Shown: piece after piece, positions 45,897-56,766 of the stretch | Position numbering within the stretch: position 1 is the stretch's first letter | Layout: each line of letters starts with the position of its first letter | Assembly: GCA_947579665.1 (NCBI GenBank) | Contig: CANPUZ010000063.1 | Span: 310,001 to 374,000, forward strand | DNA: 64,000 nt | Direction of reading: 5' to 3' | Origin: Sympetrum striolatum | Taxonomy: Eukaryota > Arthropoda > Insecta > Odonata > Libellulidae | The notes under the pieces: generated by a model | The model's input: only the letters and a program-made list of their open reading frames with translations | Databases searched by the model: none | Told to the model about the DNA's origin: nothing | Translations under genes and position numbers: made by a program

Positions 45897-48800
45897 CTAG
45901 CGCAGGACAAAGTCCTGTAACCGACGAGGAATCTGTGGCACCCTCCGTGGCCGGCCTCCTCCTGCCCTCTGTTCCTCTTCTCCCGGGTAAAAAACTCCCC
46001 TTCCCTCAGCAATACCTGGACGTCCTGCGTTGCTCCCAGATGAGGAGTCGTCACTGGTGGTGCTCTCTCCGTCTTCCCCATCCTGCGTATCGCTACTGCA
46101 GTACCCACCCACGTATGCCTTCAGTTGCGATACGTGGACAGGGAACACTTTCAGGTGGCGGCGAGTATCATGGCCGGGAGGGTCTGCCACCCGATACGTA
46201 ACAGCTCCTACCCGACCAATAACCTGGAAGGGGCCAATGTACTTCTGCAGAAACTTTGCACATCTCCCCTTTTTCCTGATTCTCCTCCTAACCAGGACTA
46301 GTTCCCCGACTCGATACCTAGGAGCTTCCCGACGACGTTTATTGTACTGGGAACGCTGATGCTCCTTCGCCTCCCTGGTTTTCTCCACGGCTTGGTCACG
46401 GATTGCAGCCACCTGTTTACGAAGATCTTGGTAGGAACCGCAAACTTCCTCAGGCCAAGGAAACGTGCTCTCTTCTGGTAACACTGGAGATCTCCCGTGC
46501 ACGAGCTCAAATGGACTGAACCCAGTGGATTCCTGCTGTGCTGTGTTCAGGGCAAATGCAGCGTACTGGACAAATTCGTCCCACAAGGTCTGCTCACCAG
46601 CTACATGGCTGGAAAGAACCTCGGTGAACGTACGGTTCGCCCTCTCACACAAACCGTTGGCCTGGGGGTGGTAAGCAGCCGTCATAGCATGTTTCACTCC
46701 CAACATCGCTAGAGCGTTCTCTAAAAACTGGGCCGTGAAACCAGTGCCCCTGTCGCTTATAATTTTCTGAGGTGTCCCATGCCTCAGAACAACCTGCTCT
46801 AATAGAAAGGACTTAACATTGACAGCCCCCGTGTCTGGTACAGCCCTGGCTTCCACCCACCTTGTTGCATAATCTATGCAGACGATCACGTAGCGGTTAC
46901 CCCGGGTGGTAACAGGGAATGGGCCTACGTGATCTATTCCCAGAGTGGCGAACGGAGCCGGAACAACCGGAATTGGGTCGAGCAGGCCAACTGCCTTACC
47001 GGGAGGCTGCTTGTGCGTTTGGCAATGAGGACAAGCCCGGACAAATCTACGCACGTGCTTCGCGAATTGAGGCCACCAGTATCGTCCCTGGACGCGCGCC
47101 CTCGTCTTTGCCATCCCCAAGTGTCCTCCCGTGGCGCCTGCATGACAAGTCTCCAGAATGTCCCGTCGTAGCGAGCGTGGTACCACTAATAGTAGCCTCC
47201 GACCCCTACCAGAATTCTTTCTATAGAGAACACCATTGGTAACCTGGAACTTGTCATTCTCAGCCTCTCCCTCTAACTGAGGCTCACGTCCTCCCGCCAG
47301 CGTCTCCAAGATGCACATTAATGTCTTATCAGCGCGTTGCTGTACAATGATGTCTGTCACCTTTGGCCCCCCACTGACCAACACACTCGCAAATAATTCG
47401 GCAGGCACTTCCGTAGTCTCAGCTCTGGCGACCGAATTCCTGGAGAGAGCATCTGCCACAACATTAGCCTTACCCTTGCGGTGGACTATCCTCATCTCGT
47501 GTTCTTGGAGTGCCATAATCCACCTTCCAAGCTTGGCGCTACTGCTTTGCTTCTGATGCAGCCAGGTCACGGCAGAGTTGTCTGTCACCACTGTAAATGG
47601 CCTCCCGTAGACGTAGTGGCGGAATTTCTCCGTCGCCCAAACGATAGCTAAACACTCGAGCTCGTTGCTATGGTACCTAGCTTCGTGCTCCGTTAGCCTT
47701 CGGCTGATGTACGCCACGGTGAACTCTCGCTCCTCACTCCGTTGCACCAACACAGCCCCCAGACCATCATATGAGGCATCAGTATGGATCTCACATGGGA
47801 GGTCCTCCCGGAAGTGCTGCAACACTGGTGCAGCCGACAGCCTCGATTTGAGTTCCTCGAAAGCCCTCTCCTGTTGATCTCCCCATGACCAACTCTGTCC
47901 CTTCTTCAGGAGAGAATGGAGAGGTCTCGCAATTGCCGCAAAGCCGGCAATGAAACGCCTGTAATAGCTGGCCATCCCCAGGAAGCTGCGAAGACTCTTT
48001 ACATTCGTGGGACGCGCGAAATCTTTAAGCCCCTGCATTTTCGACGGGTCTGGCCGTATCCCTTCACCGTCCACCACATGCCCAAGGAACGACAAGCGAG
48101 ACATCGCGAAGTAGCACTTGCCCGCACGCAATTTAAGTCCGGCGTCCGAAATTGCATTCAGCACGCCCACTAGACGACTCAAATGTTCGTCGAACGTACT
48201 GCCATACACTAAGATGTCGTCGAGGTACACTAGGCACTGATGCCATTTTAGTCCAGCCAACACTCTGTCCATTAACCTCTGGAAGGTTGCTGGCGCGTTA
48301 GAGAGGCCGAATGGCATCCGCTGGAACTCGTACAGTCCGTCCGGTGTCACAAACGCAGTCCTCTGTCGGTGTGCTGGGTCGATGCCCACCTGCCAATAAC
48401 CACTAGCTAGATCGAGGGAAGAGAAGTACGCCGATCCTCCTAACCGATCAAGGACGTCGTCTGTGCGAGGCAGGGGATACACGTCGCGTTTTGTGACAGC
48501 ATTGAGCCGTCGGTAGTCCACGCAAAACCTCACTTCCCCCGATTTCTTCCTCACTAGGACAACCGGGGAGGACCATGGGCTGGTAGAGGGAACAATCACG
48601 CCATCCCTCAGCATTTCGTCCACTTGTTCTGCGATAAGCTGTCTCTCGCCTGGTGATACACGACGTGGGGGCTGATGAAGGGGTTTTTCATCCGAAACAT
48701 CGATCCGGTGCACCGCCAAGTCCGTTCTTGGGAGGGGATCGCCCTTAGCACCGAAACTACACTTGTAACGCTCCAGTAGCTCGACGAGGGAAAGACGTTG

Positions 48801-49643
48801 GTCCTCAGTCAAACTCGTTCCCACGTTCCACTCGGGCGAGGCTTCCACTGGCGACTCGCGGGCGTTGTATCTCAATGCAGATTGATGCTCTCCAAAAGGA
48901 GAGCCAACCAACTCCACCTCAGACGCACATAGAAGATGCTGCGCCTCGTGTAGCACAAGAGTATCCGGTCCTAGGTTCATCACAGGAACGGAAACCCGCC
49001 CGTCCTGGACATCTAGCACCGCTCCGGGACTAACCCATTCCCTTCCCGGATCAGCACATATCACGGTATCGGTCGCCACCATCGGAGGGGAGTCATCGGG
49101 GACGATAACACTGACAAATGCCAGTGACCCACTTGGAATTTCCACCTTCTCCATTACGGCTAGGGTGGTTGTGCGCTCTTTAGCTTGCCCGCTCACGTCT
49201 ATAGCACAGAGTTCCTTGAAGGTGGACTCGATCGCACCCTCATCGCAACTACCTCCTCCCCCGCTACCAGAGGCTTCCACTTCACTGTCTACCAACTCAA
49301 CCACCACACCCTCTGGTGTCCCCACTAGCCGCGCCCCACTGTTCATCAGCCAATCTACCCCTAATATTAATGGAAATGGAGGAGATTCCAGTATGTGCAC
49401 GACATCGAGCTTTACACAAGAGTTTCCCACACACACCTGCAAGCCGGATCGCCCATGGGTTTCCACCAACTTCCCGTCAACTCCCGTCAGAAATCCATCC
49501 TTATCCCCTTGTGGGCTCAGCCTCAGAGCTTGGGCGAGCTGCAGCGACACAACACTCCCACTCGCGCCGCTATCGACCAGCGCCTTCAATTTACCCGGCA
49601 CTCCTTGGAGAGTGACCTCGATCGTCGGGAGTGGCCACGGCAC
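45897..49643 (-). CDS. pol: Gypsy Pol polyprotein (protease, RT, RNase H, integrase)
   Basis: An open frame of about 1248 codons. The first residue listed here is a GTG at 49643, but the frame is open upstream into gag and is probably entered by frameshifting. Domains by residue: aspartic protease DSGA at 24-27; reverse transcriptase about 330-510 with YLDD at 473-476; RNase H with TDAS at 621-624, E about 662 and D about 688; integrase HHCC finger (HAGATGGH, CPHC) about 834-874; catalytic D904 (IDHVG), D964 (SDRGT) and E1000 (GLCER). A GPY/F-like block (KYIGPFQVIGRV) is near 1150. There is no chromodomain. No stop or frameshift was seen, so the enzyme set looks complete. After the stop at 45897 only 40 bases remain before the 3' LTR. 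Confidence 0.95.
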   Translation of the reverse strand: MPWPLPTIEVTLQGVPGKLKALVDSGASGSVVSLQLAQALRLSPQGDKDGFLTGVDGKLVETHGRSGLQVCVGNSCVKLDVVHILESPPFPLILGVDWLMNSGARLVGTPEGVVVELVDSEVEASGSGGGGSCDEGAIESTFKELCAIDVSGQAKERTTTLAVMEKVEIPSGSLAFVSVIVPDDSPPMVATDTVICADPGREWVSPGAVLDVQDGRVSVPVMNLGPDTLVLHEAQHLLCASEVELVGSPFGEHQSALRYNARESPVEASPEWNVGTSLTEDQRLSLVELLERYKCSFGAKGDPLPRTDLAVHRIDVSDEKPLHQPPRRVSPGERQLIAEQVDEMLRDGVIVPSTSPWSSPVVLVRKKSGEVRFCVDYRRLNAVTKRDVYPLPRTDDVLDRLGGSAYFSSLDLASGYWQVGIDPAHRQRTAFVTPDGLYEFQRMPFGLSNAPATFQRLMDRVLAGLKWHQCLVYLDDILVYGSTFDEHLSRLVGVLNAISDAGLKLRAGKCYFAMSRLSFLGHVVDGEGIRPDPSKMQGLKDFARPTNVKSLRSFLGMASYYRRFIAGFAAIARPLHSLLKKGQSWSWGDQQERAFEELKSRLSAAPVLQHFREDLPCEIHTDASYDGLGAVLVQRSEEREFTVAYISRRLTEHEARYHSNELECLAIVWATEKFRHYVYGRPFTVVTDNSAVTWLHQKQSSSAKLGRWIMALQEHEMRIVHRKGKANVVADALSRNSVARAETTEVPAELFASVLVSGGPKVTDIIVQQRADKTLMCILETLAGGREPQLEGEAENDKFQVTNGVLYRKNSGRGRRLLLVVPRSLRRDILETCHAGATGGHLGMAKTRARVQGRYWWPQFAKHVRRFVRACPHCQTHKQPPGKAVGLLDPIPVVPAPFATLGIDHVGPFPVTTRGNRYVIVCIDYATRWVEARAVPDTGAVNVKSFLLEQVVLRHGTPQKIISDRGTGFTAQFLENALAMLGVKHAMTAAYHPQANGLCERANRTFTEVLSSHVAGEQTLWDEFVQYAAFALNTAQQESTGFSPFELVHGRSPVLPEESTFPWPEEVCGSYQDLRKQVAAIRDQAVEKTREAKEHQRSQYNKRRREAPRYRVGELVLVRRRIRKKGRCAKFLQKYIGPFQVIGRVGAVTYRVADPPGHDTRRHLKVFPVHVSQLKAYVGGYCSSDTQDGEDGESTTSDDSSSGSNAGRPGIAEGRGVFYPGEEEQRAGGGRPRRVPQIPRRLQDFVLR

Positions 49644-49654
49644 CTCACATTTTA

Positions 49655-50761
49655 TTATCGCCGACCCTGAGCGACAGGGCCGGCAAAGCCGTTTCCCGGA
49701 TGGGCACGCGCCTCACAGGCTTTCGCATAATGCCCCAGCTCCCCACACGCGTAGCATTGCACGCTCCGCGCATGATCCGGGCAATCGCGAACCAAATGGC
49801 CGACGCGACCGCAGCCAAAGCATTTGGTGTCACGCCCACTCTGCACTGGCGGAGATCGATACTGGCGGTTACCGGACCTCTGCTGACTCTCCAGCGCATC
49901 CAAGCGCCTTGACACGCCTTCAACAATGCCGACCAATTTGTCTATAGCGAGATCACCCTGACTAAGTTCTGCCGGTACGGCAGGGGGTATGACGCGTGCA
50001 ACTCCTGTGTTTGCGCCCGCCTCCGGAATGGGAGCACCTTGCACAGGGTAGGCGGTGCCGGAGACTGATGTGAAGCTACCTATTGCACCCTGAGTAGGCG
50101 AGCAACCAAGCCCCCGTTCTACGGCTTCCAATTGCTCGATGAAGTCCTTCACCGTCAATGGACGGCCAGCCATCACCGCAGCTGCGACCTCGGGACGCAA
50201 GAGACCCCAAGCGAGGCGGTGGATAACGTCGCCCTCCGGAAGCATCACCGGGCAGCGACGACATATGGCCAGCTTCTCGTACACGTATGTGCGACTATCT
50301 TCTCCTGGAAGCTGCCTCCGCGCATTCGCCTCGCTCACCCAGGCCTCCAGCGTATACCTCCGCCCAAACGCCGCTCGGAGTCCCTCCGTCCACCGGCTCC
50401 AGTCGGCCACCCCAACTCCTAGGGTCTGCTGCCAGCAACGTGCAGCGCCCTCGATCTTGGAGAGCGCAGCCCGCAACTTGTCGCTGGGCTCCCATCCCTC
50501 AAGGTGGCCAACCTGATCTAACTTTTCCACCCACCAATTTACGTCCTCCCCCGCATTCCCCGTAAACGGAGGAATGGCGGCGAGGCTAGACGCACTTAGG
50601 GATCGACTCGCTGGGTGTGCCATCCTCGTCATTTCGCGGGAGCGCATTTCCCGCATGAACTCCTCCCTCTGAGCCCGCAACTCCGTTACGAGGGCCAGCA
50701 AAGCTTCACCCCCGTCCGCCATCGCGCCTTCGGTGCTCTGCCGCCCACTCCTCAACCTCAT
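49655..50761 (-). CDS. gag: Gypsy Gag polyprotein
   Basis: 368 codons from ATG 50761. Gag forms the virus-like particle and packages the element RNA. An N-terminal arginine-rich start (MRLRSGR) and a helix-rich capsid region with the retrotransposon-gag pattern (INWWVEKLDQVGHLEGW-like, then WSRWTEGLRAAFGRRYTLEA) precede two CCHC zinc knuckles near residues 313-330 and 334-351 (CFGCGRVGHLVRDC and CYACGELGHYAKAC). The stop TAA is at 49655-49657. The pol frame is -1 relative to gag and already open before this stop, so Gag-Pol would be made by a -1 ribosomal frameshift. Confidence 0.93.
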   Translation of the reverse strand: MRLRSGRQSTEGAMADGGEALLALVTELRAQREEFMREMRSREMTRMAHPASRSLSASSLAAIPPFTGNAGEDVNWWVEKLDQVGHLEGWEPSDKLRAALSKIEGAARCWQQTLGVGVADWSRWTEGLRAAFGRRYTLEAWVSEANARRQLPGEDSRTYVYEKLAICRRCPVMLPEGDVIHRLAWGLLRPEVAAAVMAGRPLTVKDFIEQLEAVERGLGCSPTQGAIGSFTSVSGTAYPVQGAPIPEAGANTGVARVIPPAVPAELSQGDLAIDKLVGIVEGVSRRLDALESQQRSGNRQYRSPPVQSGRDTKCFGCGRVGHLVRDCPDHARSVQCYACGELGHYAKACEARAHPGNGFAGPVAQGRR

Positions 50762-51055
50762 GCGAGGGAAACCAAGGGTAATGACCGCCCCCGAAAACCA
50801 CCGTTATGCGACGCCGAATATCCTGGAGACCACGCCGCGAAATAATGCCCTGCAACTATCGGACGCTTCCTCTCCCCGAAAACCCCGAAAAACACACTTG
50901 GCGAGAAATACGCGGCACGAACAAAAATAATTATAATTTAAAAAAATAGACTCGAAGAGCGAGAAGGGTTTCGCAAACGGCCGCCTCACACACGCGCACG
51001 CCCGAAAAAGAAACAAACACGTAAACAGTATCCGGGACGTGATGCCGGTTACCGA

Positions 51056-51072
51056 TCCCACTTCTGACACCA
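51056..51072 (-). promoter_or_regulatory. Gypsy primer-binding site, tRNA-Leu type
   Basis: On the minus strand it reads TGGTGTCAGAAGTGGGA, two bases after the 5' LTR. This is the exact complement of the 3' end of a tRNA-Leu of the ...TCCCACTTCTGACA-CCA class, as I know that tRNA. Confidence 0.85.
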
Positions 51073-51074
51073 AA

Positions 51075-51273
51075 TGTCGCGTTTGCACTTAACATAAGAA
51101 CAAACACTGTTCTCCTGCCAAACTTTCGCACTCACAATTGTCGGTCCTCTCTCTCTCGCTCCCGCGCTCACTCACTAACCCTCCGTCTCATCCCTCACTC
51201 ACTCACTCTAACTGTACCCTCCTGAGGCCCTAGTGGACCCCGGAGGTACTACAAGGCCAGGGCTTCCGCGACA
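51075..51273 (-). repeat. Gypsy 5' LTR, 199 bp
   Basis: Same length and ends as 45658-45856. Substitutions are seen at five sites, three of them in or near the CTCCCGCGCTCAC stretch and CCTCCGTCTC. Confidence 0.93.
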
Positions 51274-53421
51274 GTATTGACTTTACAGCAGCTGCTTTAG
51301 ATGTTGTTATGCTTTGTAAGTTATTAGTGGTTTTATCAAAAAAAATACCCTTCTGAATCTTCTGGAGACTCATTTTAACTTCCTTAACTCTTTAAGTAAT
51401 GTGTGAATATATGGTATCATTTTTTGAAGTACAAAAATATCCTATACCAGAATTGTGAATTGCTTCCATTTCTTCAGTGTTACAAAATTCAACAATGCGT
51501 CAAAAATAATCTGCTAAATAAAACACCCTAAGAAACCAGGAGTTCCATCTGCTGACAACAGGAATAGGGAATAATGCTAAACTCTTTTCATTTCTGTCCT
51601 GAAGAAATTTTAAGTGTAAATGTTATCTTTTTCTTGTGTGTAGAAATAAAATTTTGGTCATCAGTACTACTCTATTAAGGTCAGCCATCTGATGGATCCA
51701 AATATTTCCCACAAGATTTAATTTGTGAGCCCAGCATTGCATGTGGATTAACTCCTCACCAATAATCAATTTCAAGCCTTCAACACACGTTTTCATATAT
51801 TTAGCTGAGTTTGTTATAACACTTTTAACATCTGAGTCTTGCACATTATAAATCCTCAGGGATTCAAGTATTGCCATAATACACTTGCATCAGTGCTTTC
51901 AAGAAAGTGGAAACCACCAACGTAAAGCAATGGCTGCTAATTGAAATCTTTAAATGTCCTAAACAGTACCACAAATACACATATTTCTTTTTTGTCCGTG
52001 GTTTCATCACAAAAAACATCAATGGGCATCCTTGAACAGCAACTTTAACTTCTTCGATTCGGTCCTTGGCCAGGTCATTAACATATTTTCTCGAAGTGTT
52101 CGAGCATGGGGTAGGTCCCCAGCCCCTGGGTTTAATCGTAGATATAAAATGAAAGGAGAATGAATCCTAATGCATAAAACAAAGAAGTTGCAGAATTCAT
52201 AAAATTTGATCAATATTTATGGGAACCTATTACGTTCGCATGCATTATGGAATAGCTAGGTGTATGAAAAACATAAAATGTTCACTTATTAATGCATACT
52301 AGACCATGGTCTAGTAGAGCTACTAAAATACATAATTTAATACTAACCTTCTACATATTTGTTTAACCATCTTCTATGTTTGGATCGTCCACCTTCTCAA
52401 GCGGAATGTTGGCTTTTACGAAGGCCTCTGTTGTGTCTTTTGCAAATTCATAGAAGGCATCTCTCTTCTTGGTCGTTAGGAGCAATTTTGTAATTGATTC
52501 CTGCCGAATAGTTCTACTTCTACTTGCAAAAATTTGTTTCTACGCTAGACTTTTGTCTTTCACTTGCAATAGGTATGCTTCGTGCAGCTGTTCTTCCTTT
52601 CCCACGAAACAGTTGCATTGCAAAAACGACAAAATATCCTTTTGTCATCAGCACAATATAATCCGTGGTCCCGAAATTCTGCTTCGCGTTGTTTTGCGGT
52701 CACTGCCCCCTTCGGCATTATACTTTTTTAATACATCGAATCGAAATAAAGTCACGATGCCCATGCCTCAAACGTAAGTAAGCTGCTTTTAACCCACTTT
52801 ACTTTTCGAGCCTTCCCGGGATTAAAATGGGAGCGCCGGTAGTCGCGATACGAAATACGTAATGGCATTTCGGCTACTTAGTAGACATCGCGTTAACGTG
52901 GTGTAGACATCCTCTTGACAAACAATTCGTCTCTTTTCCTCAAATGTGTTACTTTGAGGACATCGAGAAGGCACCTTTATTTTAACTAGTTCCCGAAAAT
53001 TTTTTCATCGCGTTTGATGCTTTTCGACAAGAAAAGCATTTTTAAAAAACTCTCTTGCGCGTATTAATTTCGAATAATATCAGTATAAACTCAGTAAAAA
53101 GTTTATAGTAATGGTGAAAACATTACGCAGTGATGTCTCGCTGACGACTCATTCACGATCGTCGATTCCTATGGTGCAGTACTGTTATTCTACCTTATAT
53201 TATTGAAAATTAGCTAAGAAAGCTATCCAAATCCACAGTTTATCGGGACAATGTGGCATAAACATACGCCTTGGAAAAAATTTCGTGGGAGAAGCATGAG
53301 CAGAAGAAAAAAATATGAAAATATTTGAATTGGTGAAATTCGCGATTAACACGAAATTCGCGTATTCGCGGGAAAACCACAAAATTCGCGTTATCGCATT
53401 TGCGACTTTTGCATGTCCCTA

Positions 53422-54220
53422 GGAATCAGTAGGTTAAACGTTTCTGAATATTTATGTAGTTTCCAATATTTATAACAGTTAATTAGCTCTGTAAGCGGAG
53501 AAGAAGACCTACACTTTACAATTTACAAGCTGATTTCCGGCTACGGCACAATTCTCCTCTAAAGAAGTCTCGAGTGTAAGCCGAGGGGAACTTTTTCAGC
53601 ATAAACATTGTGCTGAAAAACTCGACTTATACACGAGTGTATACGGTAATTACAATCTTAAATTATCCCTTGTAAACTAAGCTCGTACCTCTCATTAATG
53701 ACAATTCCTTTATTTATCTTCAATCAGTAATAATCAAATTCATTCCTATTCATTACCGGGCCATGCGATTGAACAGGACACTTTCAAAGAAAAGATATCA
53801 TTACACATCAGAGAAACAAACTACATTTTCTCTTTACCGTTTTCTGTCTCATTTATATTCACAAAAACCAACAGTCACGAATTCAAACGTCAATCACAAC
53901 CACGAAAAATAAAGGGAGTTGGTTTGTTAGACATAAAAGTAACATTTTATTAGATGAAGATAGCAAAATATCAACCAGGGAATTCCCGTAAAATACGCGC
54001 CGAGGAAATTTTACATTGCCATTATACGAATAAACACAGAGCGGCGCATGTAATCCTCCCTTTTCCTTCAAATAATTCCGAGCTTGAAAAAAATATAAAC
54101 TCAACCAAAACACGAATATCCAGTCTTTTATTAACCTCGCAATTTCCAGAAAAAATGCACATCCGACCCAGCGCTAAAATCGGCCCTTGCGATAAGAGAG
54201 AAAGGCAAAACATTTATTAT
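53422..54220. other. Non-coding sequence with a foldback
   Basis: At 53567-53648, CGAGTGTAAGCCGAG / CGACTTATACACGAG and TTTTTCAGCA / TGCTGAAAAA make nested stems, a foldback about 80 bp long. The rest shows nothing. Confidence 0.45.
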
Positions 54221-55385
54221 ATATAGATGCTTCTCCGGATTAATTCATATATATAGGGATATAGATAGATAGATAGATAGATAGGATACTAATTCACAGC
54301 CTAAACCGCAAGCGTCATTGATTTGAAATTTTTTCAACGCATTGGCCATAACTCGTAACCGCCAGAAAAATTACGATTTTGAACGTCAATGTCATGGATT
54401 CGATTCCAGAGGGCCCCAAAATCCCGATTTTTTCCATTTTAATGCATTGCATTTATTTTCGGGAAAAAAATACTTCCCGGATATGTAGAGAATGGAAACT
54501 CTAGGGACCTACATTTATGGTCATGATCTATCAAAAACCTAAATGACACTCACGAAAAATATCCTGGGTTCGATGCTAGGACGATGCAATTATCTGCCCT
54601 TTATAATACATGGGAGCTGTTTTTCATTATTTTTTTTTGATGCACTTATCGAAATGATAGGAAGTTTGTGCTTAGCTGTAAGATGAATGGTAAGAATTGC
54701 CTTAAGAAAAATATTTAGATAAGTCCGCAGTATTCCTGGGTTCGATGCCAGAGCACAATAACTTTTCTCTCATAAGGAATATAAGGGAAAAGTAGGACGT
54801 CGTTTGAGGCAGTTGCAAGCTATATTTCTGCTTGAATTTTCACACATAGTTAGAAATGGTAATCTTATATTGTGTTGCATAGTAAGTTTAACCAGAAAGG
54901 CCCTGGTTCGATTCCGGGCGGTAAGTATATCCCCCATATAGTACATTAGGGTAACTTTTCATAATTTTTTTATACATTTATCGATATGATGGGAAGTTCT
55001 TGCTTACATAGAAGATGTATATTAAGATTTGCTTTATGAAAAATAATTAGATAAGACCATGCTGTTTCTGGGTTCGATGCCAGAGCACATTACAAATCCT
55101 CTCATAAGGAATATATGGGAAAAGTAGGACTTAGTTTGAGGCAGTTGCAGCCAATGTTTCTGCATGAGTTTTCACACATAGTGACAAACGGTAATCCTTT
55201 GTTGTGCTGCATAGTAATTATCACCAGGAAGACCTCGGTTCGATGCCGGACAGAGAAATTGCAGCAAATTTTATGAATGTTTTCAATCCTCTTTTTTTCT
55301 TTAAAGGAGGACGCTCTCGATATGATGCCGACTTGAAATTAGTGTTGTCGATCTGCTTGCACTATGCAAGCTACATTTTACTCGT
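54221..55385 (+). repeat. Modular ~1.1-kb repeat, dispersed copy (unit 7)
   Basis: ATATAGATGCTTCTCCGGAT leader, GATA run (54259-54282) and GGATACTAATTCACAG block open it; GATCTGCTTGCACTATGCAA and ACATTTTACTCG close it. Module order matches unit 5, including two GGGTTCGATGCCAGAGCAC modules (near 54738 and 55070). Motif spacing again is about 150-175 bp. Confidence 0.85.
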
Positions 55386-55976
55386 TTAATAAAAACGCTT
55401 CCAGATATTCCTATGACTACGCCCCCAAAAGACACGAAAACCCATAATCCTGAATCCCGAGCGGAAAAAGAGTATGCGAAAAAGCGAGATGGAGCCAGTT
55501 TTCAATTCGAAGCAAAACGGATATCGCAACGGTGACGTCATTTCCGCTACGTAATGGATTCCATTGGAATCGGAGGAAAAATGAGCGATTTAAAATTCAG
55601 AGCCGCGGAAAAGGAAGATGGTCAAGAAAGCGTTCTATTTAAGTACGTCGTAATATACGGAGGCGGGAGCAATGCAAGATGTCCGTACAGTTGGACAAAG
55701 GGAATTAATAAACCCCGTTACACCGGAATCATGCAGAAGAGCTACTTGCGACCTAAGTTGCAATTTAAAAAGAACGTCTCACTTATTCGATTATCTTTAT
55801 GGCTAAGCCATTCATGAGGGAGATTAACAAAGCTAAGATTTGCGACTGCTTCACCTCCTTCGGAGAAAGAATAGCTGCAGATTATCTATCGTAAATTGCT
55901 ACATAAAAGGGAAGTTATTGTTCTTATTTTGGAAAGATCTGGTTTAGATCTTCGAAAAGAGTACAAATTCGACTAT
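55386..55976. other. Unassigned, less AT-rich sequence
   Basis: Contains GGTGACGTCATTTCC (55531-55545), a perfect CRE palindrome TGACGTCA, among several CG dinucleotides. It may be a regulatory stretch, but no gene was found beside it. The last ~70 bases belong to the degenerate repeat into which the BEL element inserted. Confidence 0.35.
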
Positions 55977-56406
55977 TGTCGCGTATTCGCATACATTTGT
56001 TTCTGTTTTCAAAACTGCCACTGGGGGCGCAATTAAGCCGCTACCACTGGTGGCGCATTTCTGTAAAATAGTAAAGAAAACTCTCTCTCGTAATGATAGC
56101 CGACTCGGCAAGGTGTGTTACTCGCTCTCTTGGTGTGCTGCTCTCTTAGTGTGTTCTTCTCTTCTCCCTCCAAGTGTACAACGGACTACGTAGTTGGAAC
56201 TCTCGTGTGACGCAGCTCTCAGAAACTGATAAGTTGATTTAAAGTGCCAGTTGTTTATTTCCTTTGATGTTAATAGTTGATTTAAAGTGCCAGTTGTTTA
56301 TTTCTTTTGATGTCAATTTTGTTTTTGTATTATTATAATTGAATTGAATATTATTTTTTGCTACGAAAATACTCTGGTCCTTCGGTTATTGCTGTTTTAC
56401 CCGACA
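55977..56406 (+). repeat. BEL/Pao 5' LTR, 430 bp
   Basis: TGTCGCGTATTCG...TTTTACCCGACA. It contains a tandem pair of a ~43-bp unit beginning GTTGATTTAAAGTGCCAG (about 56233 and 56276). A TATTATAATTGAATTGAATA stretch (56330-56350) is the only TATA-like tract before the probable transcript start. Confidence 0.96.
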
Positions 56407-56412
56407 TGTTCT

Positions 56413-56430
56413 TGGTCCTTCGGGCCGGAT
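56413..56430 (+). promoter_or_regulatory. BEL/Pao primer-binding site, probably tRNA-Tyr
   Basis: TGGTCCTTCGGGCCGGAT starts 6 bases after the LTR. It complements a tRNA 3' end ATCCGGC(C/T)CGAAGGA-CCA, which is tRNA-Tyr with one mismatch as I recall that tRNA. The LTR itself carries CTGGTCCTTCGG shortly before its end (56380-56391). Confidence 0.65.
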
Positions 56431-56766
56431 TCCGGGAACTATGGATTAATTTAAATTTGTTGCTCTAAAGTTGTTACAAAGTGATCTATTCTCCAAATGT
56501 TCTATGTGCATCGTAATATATTGTAATTGTAAGCGTAATCCAGTGGCAGTTAGGGGTTCAGTTTATTTCCCGTTGAAAATTGTGGCCCATTTGATTCTAA
56601 CAACGCACCTATATTTCCTTTCTCCTCTTATCCGCTTATTCAACGCTCGTTGTCTGAAACTCGAACTCTTATCTCCAAGATCGGCTGTGGCACTTCACTT
56701 GCTCCGCAATTCACGTGGTACCTCTAAAACCGTTTTGTGTTTTCGTTTTCGTGAACATCTGTCGCC

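Larger units (their letters stand above)
45658..51273 (-). mobile_element. Ty3/Gypsy LTR retrotransposon, structurally complete
   Basis: Two 199-bp LTRs (TGTCGCG...CGCGACA) enclose a primer-binding site, gag and pol, all reading on the minus strand. The LTRs differ at about 5 positions, so the insertion is fairly recent. Flanking bases GTAA and GTAT (45654-45657, 51274-51277) differ at one of four places, a near-match target duplication. No envelope gene. It sits inside the hAT transposase, so the hAT is older. Confidence 0.95.
45180..52718 (-). pseudogene. hAT transposase with BED-like finger, split by Gypsy and frameshifted
   Basis: From ATG 52718: MPKGAVTAKQREAEFRDHGL, then DDKRIFCRFCNATVSWERK with CRFC and a following C..KH, a BED-type DNA-binding finger. 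IPLEKVDDPNI, then DETTDKKEICVF (first catalytic D region, near 51990), CWAHKLNLVGNIW (near 51735) and PVVSRWNSWFLRVFYL (near 51540) follow. Beyond the Gypsy element the C-terminus resumes, with ANVDSERFLSCYSTVLSDRR and TNLKEDNLTTM (45200-45340), the dimerisation motif. It is close in layout to the CGGBP1-related hAT group. Several shifts and stops exist in addition to the insertion. Confidence 0.85.
44929..53421 (-). mobile_element. hAT transposon split by a Gypsy element
   Basis: The ends TAGGGACATGCAAAAG (44929) and, inverted, TAGGGACATGCAAAAG (ending 53421) are identical over 16 bases. Removing the Gypsy insertion leaves about 2.9 kb coding for one hAT transposase on the minus strand. The 8-bp flanks do not match. 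Instead the flanks look inverted (ACCTATTG left, CAGTAGGT right), so the true repeat may extend outward. AAATTCGCG-type subterminal repeats crowd the right end (53340-53405). Confidence 0.82.

Noticed and set aside
45935..50930. Many plus-strand frames of 60-260 codons
   Set aside because: All are antisense shadows of the Gypsy gag and pol genes, which are GC-richer and so have few stops on the other strand.
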